In this document: in pieces, positions 27,029 through 34,770 of the stretch
Position numbering within the stretch: position 1 is the stretch's first letter
Layout of the letters: each line of letters begins with the position of its first letter
DNA from: an uncultured Flavobacteriaceae bacterium
Lineage (GTDB): Bacteria; Bacteroidota; Bacteroidia; Flavobacteriales; Flavobacteriaceae
Assembly (NCBI GenBank): GCA_929200365.1
Contig: CAKMZM010000003.1
Location: 9,620-44,389 of the forward strand
Direction: 5' to 3'
Length of the DNA: 34,770 nt
Notes under the pieces: generated by a model
Told to the model about the DNA's origin: nothing
Seen by the model: the letters and a program-made list of their open reading frames with translations, nothing else
Databases searched by the model: none
Made by a program: the position numbers and the translations under genes

Positions 27029-30010
27029 ATGAAATTAATTAAATCAATTTTGTTATTGCTAGTTGTCGTTTGTCTTGGCAATTGCAAAAAAACATCATCA
27101 GAAACGATAGTTTCAGAAAAAATTAAAATAGAACAACATACCGATGCAGCAGGCTTCAAGTATGAAACAGTTACCAATGACCCAACTGGGTTGCGATTAT
27201 ATACATTAAATAATGGTCTAAAAGTATATTTAGCCAAAAATGAAGAAGAACCAAAAATTCAAACCCATATAGCTGTACGTGCTGGTTCAAATTATGATCC
27301 AAAAGAAACAACAGGACTTGCACACTATCTGGAACATATGGTTTTTAAAGGTACCGATGAGATAGGTACTCAGGATTTCGAAAAAGAAAAGATGTTACTA
27401 CAACAGATTTCTGATTTGTACGAACAGCATAAAGCAGAAACAGATACAGATAAAAAGAAAGAAATTTATAAAAAGATTGACGAAATTTCTCAGGAAGCGT
27501 CAAAAATTTCTATACCTAATGAATATGATAAAATGATTAGTTCATTAGGAGCAGAAGGAACCAATGCACATACCTGGTTTGAAGAGACCGTTTATAAAAC
27601 TAAAATACCGACAAACGAATTAGATAAATGGCTTACCGTAGAAAGTGAGCGTTTTAGCCAATTGGTATTACGTTTGTTTCATACAGAACTAGAAGCTGTT
27701 TATGAAGAATTTAACAAAACGCAGGATAATGATAGTAGAAAATTATATGCCGCAATGCTCAAAGGGTTATTCCCTAATCACCCGTATGGACAACAAAACA
27801 CAATAGGAAGCTCTGAGCATCTTAAAAACCCATCTATGATAGCTATACATAATTATTTTGATAAATATTATGTTCCTAATAATATGGCGATGGTACTGGT
27901 TGGGGATATAGATTTTGATGAAACTATACAAAAAGTAAATAAAGCTTTTGGTGGTTTTGAGAAAAAAGAAGTCGTTCACCCTGTATTGCCAAAAGAAAAC
28001 CCAATAACCAGTCCAGTTATTAAAGAAGTATTTGGACCTACAACAGCGTCTGTTTCTATAGCATTTCGTTCTGATGCCATAGGAACAAAAGAAGAAAAGT
28101 TGCTTACACTTACAGATATGATATTAGCTAATGGAAATGCTGGTTTAATTGATTTGAATTTAAATCAAAAACAGATAGTGCAAAATGCAGGTTGCTCAAC
28201 GACATTTTTGAATGATTATGGGTATCATAAGTTTTATGGATCTCCAAAAACAAATCAAACTCTGGAAGAAGTAAAAGATCTTATCCTTTCTCAAATCGAA
28301 AAATTGAAAAAAGGAGAGTTTGAAGACTGGATGATCTCTGCAGTAATTAATGATTTGAAACTATATCAGACCAGAAGATATGAAAAAAATGCAGCATTAG
28401 CTTCAGCATATTACAATGCATTTATACATCGTCAAGATTGGAAAGATAAAGTAGAGTTCTTAAGTGAACTTAAAAAAATATCAAAACAGGAATTAGTTGA
28501 TTTTGCAAATTCTTTTTATAAAGACAACTATGTAGTGATATATAAACGTAAAGGAGAAGATAAAAATACGATTAAGGTAGAAAACCCGGATATAACTCCG
28601 ATAAAACTAAATAGAGGTAAAGAGTCTAAATTTGTTCAGGATTTCAAGAAATTAGAAGCTCCTGCTTTGCAGCCAAAATATGTGGATTATAAATCCGCTA
28701 TTAAAGAAACTAAAACCGCTAATGAATTAAAAGTATCTTATATTGATAACCCAAATAACGACTTGTTTGATTTAAATATAATTTTTGATATGGGTAGAGA
28801 TCATGATCGTAAAGTTTCGTTGGCAGCAGGATATTTAGATTATTTAGGTACAGATAAATATTCTCCCGAAGAATTAAAGAAAGAGTTCTACAAGTTAGGA
28901 GTTAATTATAGGGTAATTACAGATTCTGATAAAACATATGTTAATATTTCAGGATTAAAAGAAAACCTTGATGAAGGTTTAGCGTTACTGGAACATTTAT
29001 GGACTAATGCTGTTCCTAATCAGGAGACATATACCAAATATGTGGATAAGATTGCAAAAAGTCGACAGGATGCGAAAACGCAAAAAAGAAATATTTTATG
29101 GAGCGGATTGATGAATTATGGAAAATATGGAGATAATTCTCCGTTGCGTAATATCTATACTATAAAAGAACTACAGGCAATTAACCCTCAGGAATTGGTA
29201 GACAAAATTAAAGAACTACGTCATTTTAAACAACGTATATTTTACTATGGTAAAGATATTGATGCAGCAGTTGCTGCTATAAACAAAAACCATAAGGTAC
29301 AGAGCGAATTATTAGACTATCCCCAAAAAGTTGAATATGTAGAAAAAGAAACTGGAGGTAATGTATACTTTGTTGATTATGATATGGTACAAAGTGAAAT
29401 GATATTTTTGGCAAAAGGTTCAGAATTTGATCCTGGTAAAATAGCAGCATCAAGATTGTTTAATACATACTTTGGTAGTGGATTATCCTCTATAGTATTT
29501 CAAGAAATCAGAGAATCAAAATCACTGGCATATTCTGCATTCTCTGGGTATGCTACAGCATCAGAAAAAGGAAATTCGAATTATGTGTATGCATATATAG
29601 GTACTCAGGCAAATAAAATGTATCAGGCCGTAGATGCCATCATGGATTTAATGACAAGTATGCCAGAAGTCGAAAAACAATTTAAAGCAGCCAAAGAAGC
29701 AACATTAAAAAAAATCGCAGCCCAGCGTATAACCAAATCTAATATTTTCTGGACTTATGAAGCACTGAAAAAAACAGGTATTAACCATGATAACAGAAAA
29801 GAGGTCTATGATGCTATTGAGAATATGACTTTGGAAGATCTCAAGACCTTCTTCAATGAAAATATTAAGGGAGAAAATTATGATATTCTTGTTGTAGGTA
29901 ATAAAAAAGATGTAGATATGAATGCTTTATCCAAATTAGGTGTTGTTAAAGAAATGGATATTGACTATCTTTTTAATTATGAAAAGAAAAATGAAGATAC
30001 AAAACTATAA
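27029..30010 (+). CDS. M16 family metallopeptidase (insulinase/pitrilysin-like), predicted lipoprotein
   Basis: Lipobox LGNC; HYLEHMVFKG (HxxEH) zinc motif; two M16-type halves. Confidence 0.94.
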   Translation: MKLIKSILLLLVVVCLGNCKKTSSETIVSEKIKIEQHTDAAGFKYETVTNDPTGLRLYTLNNGLKVYLAKNEEEPKIQTHIAVRAGSNYDPKETTGLAHYLEHMVFKGTDEIGTQDFEKEKMLLQQISDLYEQHKAETDTDKKKEIYKKIDEISQEASKISIPNEYDKMISSLGAEGTNAHTWFEETVYKTKIPTNELDKWLTVESERFSQLVLRLFHTELEAVYEEFNKTQDNDSRKLYAAMLKGLFPNHPYGQQNTIGSSEHLKNPSMIAIHNYFDKYYVPNNMAMVLVGDIDFDETIQKVNKAFGGFEKKEVVHPVLPKENPITSPVIKEVFGPTTASVSIAFRSDAIGTKEEKLLTLTDMILANGNAGLIDLNLNQKQIVQNAGCSTTFLNDYGYHKFYGSPKTNQTLEEVKDLILSQIEKLKKGEFEDWMISAVINDLKLYQTRRYEKNAALASAYYNAFIHRQDWKDKVEFLSELKKISKQELVDFANSFYKDNYVVIYKRKGEDKNTIKVENPDITPIKLNRGKESKFVQDFKKLEAPALQPKYVDYKSAIKETKTANELKVSYIDNPNNDLFDLNIIFDMGRDHDRKVSLAAGYLDYLGTDKYSPEELKKEFYKLGVNYRVITDSDKTYVNISGLKENLDEGLALLEHLWTNAVPNQETYTKYVDKIAKSRQDAKTQKRNILWSGLMNYGKYGDNSPLRNIYTIKELQAINPQELVDKIKELRHFKQRIFYYGKDIDAAVAAINKNHKVQSELLDYPQKVEYVEKETGGNVYFVDYDMVQSEMIFLAKGSEFDPGKIAASRLFNTYFGSGLSSIVFQEIRESKSLAYSAFSGYATASEKGNSNYVYAYIGTQANKMYQAVDAIMDLMTSMPEVEKQFKAAKEATLKKIAAQRITKSNIFWTYEALKKTGINHDNRKEVYDAIENMTLEDLKTFFNENIKGENYDILVVGNKKDVDMNALSKLGVVKEMDIDYLFNYEKKNEDTKL

Positions 30011-30037
30011 AATCAAATAAATGATTATTAATTTATT

Positions 30038-30063
30038 AAACCCTGTGAGAAATCACAGGGTTT
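30038..30063 (+). terminator. hairpin terminator candidate after M16 peptidase
   Basis: AAACCCTGTGA-GAAA-TCACAGGGTTT, 11-bp stem with GNRA-type loop. Confidence 0.65.
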
Positions 30064-30154
30064 ATTGCTGTGACCTGTTTGTAATTCTTATATTTGGCAT
30101 TCACATTGCAAATTACAAATGGTATAGATACCACAAAAATTAGAAATATAACGA

Positions 30155-30901
30155 ATGAATCTTTTACAAGGTAAAACGGCTATTATCACTGGAGCTACTC
30201 GTGGTATTGGCAAAGGAATAGCAGAAATTTTTGCACAACAAGGAGCTAATATTGCTTTCACTTACAGTGCTTCTGTTGAAGCAGCTAAGATATTAGAAAA
30301 AGAATTAAATGAATTAGGAATAAAAGCTAAAGGATATCAAAGTAATGCGGCAAGCTATGAGCAGGCTCAGGAATTGGCTACAGATGTTTTAGAAACATTT
30401 GGTAGTATTGATATTTTGGTAAATAACGCAGGTATTACCAAGGATAATCTTTTAATGCGTATGAGTGAGGAAGACTTTGATAAAGTTATCGAGGTAAACC
30501 TGAAAAGCGTATTTAATATGACAAAAGCAGTTCAAAGAACTATGCTTAAGCAACGTAAAGGAAGTATAATAAACATGAGTTCTGTTGTTGGAGTAAAGGG
30601 TAATGCTGGTCAAGCTAATTATGCAGCTTCAAAAGCAGGGATTATTGGTTTTTCAAAATCTGTTGCGCTAGAACTTGGATCCAGAAATATTAGAAGCAAT
30701 GTAGTTGCACCAGGTTTTATTGAAACTGAAATGACAGAAAAACTTGACGAAAAAGTTGTAGAAGGATGGCGCAATGCAATTCCGCTAAAACGAGGAGGTA
30801 GCGCAGAGGATATTGCAAATACATGTTTATTCCTCGCAAGTGATTTAAGTGCATATATTACAGGACAAGTACTGAATGTGGATGGAGGAATGCTTACTTG
30901 A
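30155..30901 (+). CDS. fabG: 3-oxoacyl-ACP reductase FabG
   Basis: SDR motifs ITGATRGIGKGIA, NNAGIT, SSVVGVKGNAGQANYAASKAG, VAPGFIETEMT. Confidence 0.94.
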   Translation: MNLLQGKTAIITGATRGIGKGIAEIFAQQGANIAFTYSASVEAAKILEKELNELGIKAKGYQSNAASYEQAQELATDVLETFGSIDILVNNAGITKDNLLMRMSEEDFDKVIEVNLKSVFNMTKAVQRTMLKQRKGSIINMSSVVGVKGNAGQANYAASKAGIIGFSKSVALELGSRNIRSNVVAPGFIETEMTEKLDEKVVEGWRNAIPLKRGGSAEDIANTCLFLASDLSAYITGQVLNVDGGMLT

Positions 30902-30975
30902 TTTTAAAGTTGCGATTAACACTCTAAAATAAACAGTATTTCATAACTCAACCATCGTATATTGTAATTTATAGA

Positions 30976-33006
30976 ATGCAAACACAAACAATTTTATTGA
31001 TCTTAATCGCTTTTATAACAGCATTAATTGTTGCATTATTTCAATATTGGTATAAGACAAAAAACAGGAAAAAAAACATCCTGTTTTTTGCTTTTTTACG
31101 CTTTCTTAGTGTTTTTACACTATTACTATTGTTAATTAACCCTACCTTCAAACAGAAAAACTATTATATAGAGAAACCAGTTCTGGTAGTTGCTGTTGAT
31201 AATTCTTCTTCAATAAAATATCTTAAACAAGATCAGAAAGTTACTCAGTTTGCAAACCAAATTACCGATCATGAAGAGCTCAATGAAAGATTTGATATTA
31301 TGTATTATTCATTTTCTGATAAATTAAATGATTCTCTACATTTTTCTTTTGATCAAAAGCAAACTAATATATCAAAAGTATTAGAAGAACTTGAGCAAAT
31401 TCATAAAAGCACAATTGCTCCCACAATTATGATCACCGATGGAAATCAAACTTATGGTAAAGATTATCAATTTAGTAGCATAAGCTATAAGCAAGCTGTA
31501 TACCCCATTGTTTCAGGGGATACAATTAGGGTACTAGATACCAAAATCCAGCAACTTAATGTTAACCGTTATGCATATTTAAAAAATAAATTCCCTGGCG
31601 AAGTAATTCTTACATATTCTGGTAATGAGGAGATTACAACTACATTTCAGGTAAAATCGGGTAGTAGTACAATTTTTTCTCAACTTGTTTCTTTCTCAGG
31701 AACAAATAACTCTACAGTTGTTAATTTTACACTACCAGCTAATAGGGTAGGTGTAAATCAATATGTTGCAACACTAACTCCTTTGGATACAGAAAAGAAT
31801 ACTGTTAATAATACAAAAACTTTTGCTGTAGAGGTAATTGATCAAAAAAACCATGTGTTGTTGATTAGTGATATAGTACATCCAGATCTTGGAGCTATAA
31901 AGAAAAGTGTTGAAAGTAATGAAAGGCGAAGTATAACAATTAGTAAACCTAATGGTAATCAGGAATTAAATGACTATCAGTTGGTTATTCTGTACCAGCC
32001 CAATACTAGATATAGAGCAGTATATGACAAATTAAATACCCTTAAAAAGAATTATTTTACGATTACTGGCTCAAAAACGGATTGGGTTTTTCTCAATAGG
32101 ATACAAAAGAAATATACCCAAGAAATTACACGACAGAATGAATATTATGTGCCCAGATATAATAATAATTATGGAACATTTCTTCAAGAAGATATAGGTT
32201 TTCAAGATTACCCTCCTTTAATAGGGACTTTTGGAGAAATTAGAATGAATTCTAATCACGATCCTTTATTATACAGGACAATAAATAATATTGATACCGA
32301 AGAAATATTACTAGCGACTATAGAACAAGGGGGAATAAGAGAAGCAGTTTTATTTGGAGAAGGATTATGGAGGTGGAGAGCTCAAAACTACTTAGACACT
32401 CAAAAATTTGAAGATTTTGATGAATTTTTTGGCAAACTGATCCAATATCTGGCTTCTAATAAAAGAAAGAGTAGATTAAATACGATCTCAGAGTCATTTT
32501 ATTATGGTAATGCTAGTGTTGTTATTAAAGCAGAATATTTTACCAAGAATTATGAATTTGACAGGAGAGGGAATTTAAGAATTTCAATTAAAAATAAAGA
32601 AACAGAAGCTACTCAAACGATACCCATGCTATTGAAAAATAATTCATACGAAGTAGATTTGAGTAATCTTGAAGCAGGAAATTATGAATATACAGTAACA
32701 GTTTTAGGAGAAAATATAGCACGTTCTGGAAATTTTGCTATTCTGAAATATGATGTAGAACAACAATTTCTTGGAGCAGATGTAACAAAACTAAAACAAG
32801 TAGCTACTAATACTGGTGGAAAACCATACTATTTAAATCAAAAAGATATCCTTATAAAAGAGCTACTAGAAGATCAAAGATATCAAGCAATACAGAAAAA
32901 TAAGGAAAATGTAGTATCTTTAATAGACTGGAAATATCTTTTGGCAATAGTTATTTTGTTACTTACTATAGAATGGTTTGCACGAAAATATAATGGACTT
33001 ATTTAA
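30976..33006 (+). CDS. VWA-type membrane protein
   Basis: N-terminal TM segments, VVAVDNSSSIKYL MIDAS-like motif, C-terminal TM YLLAIVILLLTIEWFARK. Confidence 0.8.
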   Translation: MQTQTILLILIAFITALIVALFQYWYKTKNRKKNILFFAFLRFLSVFTLLLLLINPTFKQKNYYIEKPVLVVAVDNSSSIKYLKQDQKVTQFANQITDHEELNERFDIMYYSFSDKLNDSLHFSFDQKQTNISKVLEELEQIHKSTIAPTIMITDGNQTYGKDYQFSSISYKQAVYPIVSGDTIRVLDTKIQQLNVNRYAYLKNKFPGEVILTYSGNEEITTTFQVKSGSSTIFSQLVSFSGTNNSTVVNFTLPANRVGVNQYVATLTPLDTEKNTVNNTKTFAVEVIDQKNHVLLISDIVHPDLGAIKKSVESNERRSITISKPNGNQELNDYQLVILYQPNTRYRAVYDKLNTLKKNYFTITGSKTDWVFLNRIQKKYTQEITRQNEYYVPRYNNNYGTFLQEDIGFQDYPPLIGTFGEIRMNSNHDPLLYRTINNIDTEEILLATIEQGGIREAVLFGEGLWRWRAQNYLDTQKFEDFDEFFGKLIQYLASNKRKSRLNTISESFYYGNASVVIKAEYFTKNYEFDRRGNLRISIKNKETEATQTIPMLLKNNSYEVDLSNLEAGNYEYTVTVLGENIARSGNFAILKYDVEQQFLGADVTKLKQVATNTGGKPYYLNQKDILIKELLEDQRYQAIQKNKENVVSLIDWKYLLAIVILLLTIEWFARKYNGLI

Positions 33007-33027
33007 AATTAAAAACTCAAAATTATT

Positions 33028-33843
33028 ATGGAAAAATTACCAAAAATAGGATTGCCTATTCTAATTCTAATAGTATTAGCAATTATCTTTATTTCAAAAT
33101 CAACAGAGACTATTGGTTCTGGAGAAGCTGGTGTGCTTTATAAAACATTTGGTGGAGGTGTAGTTACAGATGCTCCGCCTTTGGGAGAAGGTTTTCATAT
33201 AGTTGCCCCTTGGAATAAAGTAATTGTTTATGAAGTACGACAACAAGAAGTTTTTGAAAAAATGCAGGTACTTTCTTCTAATGGATTAGAAATTAAATTA
33301 GATGCCTCTGCATGGTTTCAACCAGACTATGAAAATTTAGGGCTATTACATCAACAAAAAGGAGAAAATTATGTAACACGAGTGTTACTGCCCACCATAC
33401 GATCTGCTGCCCGTAGTGTAGTAGGAAGATATACTCCAGAACAACTGTATTCAAGTAAGCGAGATGCGATACAAAAAGAGATTTTTGAAGAAACTAAGAA
33501 AATTGTTGGTAATCAATACATTCAACTAAATGAAGTTTTGGTACGTGATGTAACACTACCACCAACTATCAAAGAAGCGATTGAACGTAAATTAAAACAA
33601 GAACAAGAAGCTTTAGAGTATGAATTTAGATTAGAAAAAGCTAAAAAAGAAGCAGAAAGACAAAAAATTGATGCAGAAGGTAAAGCAGTAGCTAATCAGA
33701 TTTTAAGCGCTTCATTAACAGATAAAATTCTTAAAGAAAAAGGAATTGAAGCCACATTACAATTGGCCAAATCACCCAATGCCAAAGTAGTTGTTGTAGG
33801 ATCTGGACAAGATGGAATGCCATTAATTCTTGGTAATCAATAA
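33028..33843 (+). CDS. SPFH/prohibitin family membrane protein
   Basis: N-terminal TM, GSGEAGVLYKTFGGG, LLPTIRSAARSVVGRYTPEQLYSSKRD, coiled-coil LKQEQEALEYEFRLEKAKKEAERQKIDAEGKA. Confidence 0.9.
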   Translation: MEKLPKIGLPILILIVLAIIFISKSTETIGSGEAGVLYKTFGGGVVTDAPPLGEGFHIVAPWNKVIVYEVRQQEVFEKMQVLSSNGLEIKLDASAWFQPDYENLGLLHQQKGENYVTRVLLPTIRSAARSVVGRYTPEQLYSSKRDAIQKEIFEETKKIVGNQYIQLNEVLVRDVTLPPTIKEAIERKLKQEQEALEYEFRLEKAKKEAERQKIDAEGKAVANQILSASLTDKILKEKGIEATLQLAKSPNAKVVVVGSGQDGMPLILGNQ

Positions 33844-33889
33844 ACAAACAAGTCTGGATACAAATATATTTTATCTTTCGAGATAAAAA

Positions 33890-34078
33890 GTGCAGATGCA
33901 ATATTTTAAAGATTTAAACGATAAGCGATTGTTGACTAGAGGTAATTCTATTCTGAATCGCTTATTTAGTTCTAGTGTATATTCTATTCGTCAGTTGACT
34001 CAAAGTGATTCGGAGGCTAAAGTCATGTATCGTTTTTACCGTAGGTGTTTAGTACAACAAGAGTGTTTGCTGTTGTAA
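33890..34078 (+). pseudogene. IS4-family-like transposase N-terminal remnant
   Basis: FKDLNDKRLLTRGNSILNRLFSSSVYSIRQLTQSDSEAKVMYRF resembles the Tn5/IS4 N-terminal DNA-binding domain (DLGDKR...YRF); remainder absent. Confidence 0.65.
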
Positions 34079-34298
34079 AAAGAGGAACTCCTTATGTTTT
34101 GTTAGCAAACCATTAAAAATCTAAATACTCCAATGACCAAAGGGAAGCGGAAGGTTCATTTTGGGAAAACTTAATATAATCAACTATTATTTTTACTATA
34201 GAATTCGTTTTGAGTAAGTGGTATAGTAAATAAAATAACAAGAACCAGTTACATAGTATGTGTAGCTGTTAAAAAAGAAATTAGGGTTTAGAACTCTT

Positions 34299-34475
34299 AT
34301 GGATATTATTCCATTAGATACTTCGCTGATAAAAGGATCTCATGGTCGAGTACCAGATAATCAGGAAGATTTTCCTATAATGATTAGTAATGAGAAAACA
34401 CATATTAATAAGGATATCATAAATGCAACCAATGTATTTGAAATCATCGAAAAACATATTTTAAACAAATCTTAG
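34299..34475 (+). pseudogene. C-terminal fragment resembling type I phosphodiesterase/nucleotide pyrophosphatase (alkaline phosphatase superfamily)
   Basis: MDIIPLDTSLIKGSHGRVPDNQEDFPIMISNEKTHINKDIINATNVFEIIEKHILNKS*; GSHGR motif; not in the supplied ORF track. Confidence 0.5.
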
Positions 34476-34620
34476 TGTATTGTTTAAACATTATATCTCT
34501 TGAAAAATAAGGCTTGTTAGACTGAAATAGAGTTTTGTGATTCTCTTTATAAAACTCATCTTAAATAAGTGATTTTAAGCTGATGGGTAGAGTTAATAAC
34601 CAACTAATAAATATATAATC

Positions 34621-34770
34621 ATGAAAATATTTAAAATGGGTACTAATTCTGAGGTCAAACTAAATGTAAAAATTAGTACCGAAGCTTTAGTAGGTACCAA
34701 TGTGAAATTAGATAGTAAAATCATAAAAAAAAGTAGCACATACAACTTTTCTACGAATTTAGGTAATAGT
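34621..34770 (+). CDS. partial CDS, hypothetical, runs off window end
   Basis: ATG followed by 50 open codons MKIFKMGTNSEVKLNVKISTEALVGTNVKLDSKIIKKSSTYNFSTNLGNS. Confidence 0.5.
   Translation, partial: MKIFKMGTNSEVKLNVKISTEALVGTNVKLDSKIIKKSSTYNFSTNLGNS

Noticed and set aside
1-34770. CRISPR array, tRNA/rRNA genes, prophage or defence island
   Set aside because: No regularly spaced repeats, no recognisable tRNA/rRNA, and no phage structural or known defence genes seen. PglZ here belongs to PorX, not a BREX system (no other BREX genes present).

Overview
AT-rich Bacteroidota (Flavobacteriaceae-like, possibly Aquimarina-like) chromosomal window, dominated by housekeeping genes. From left to right: a sparsely coding, repeat-containing stretch (1-2060) with one orphan ORF; an alpha-amylase-family lipoprotein; a menaquinone cluster (menA, UPF0173-type hydrolase, menC, CPBP protease, menE); an acyl-CoA carboxylase beta subunit; a small membrane protein and EttA-type ABC-F ATPase; HAD hydrolase; a truncated chloramphenicol-acetyltransferase-like gene; a pseudouridine synthase; a cold-shock-domain protein; a DUF4258-like protein; alanine dehydrogenase; tsaE; PorX (type IX secretion, response regulator + PglZ domain). 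Divergent from porX is an HD protein followed by lpxD, lpxC-fabZ fusion, lpxA, efp, a second LpxD-like acyltransferase, a frameshifted NTF2-like gene and sucD. Then an M16 peptidase lipoprotein, fabG, a VWA-type membrane protein, an SPFH/prohibitin protein, and a decayed block with an IS4-type transposase remnant and a phosphodiesterase C-terminal fragment. I see no convincing undescribed multi-gene system. The items most worth a second look are non-coding or degenerate: a perfect 16-bp-arm palindrome overlapping the putative promoter between porX and the HD/lpx operon, an orphan hairpin/candidate small RNA at about 1.5 kb, two copies of a palindromic intergenic repeat (one inside a MITE-like 155-bp inverted-repeat element), a single-base frameshift in the NTF2-like gene, and the gene remnants. 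All family calls are from reading the translations; no searches were run.
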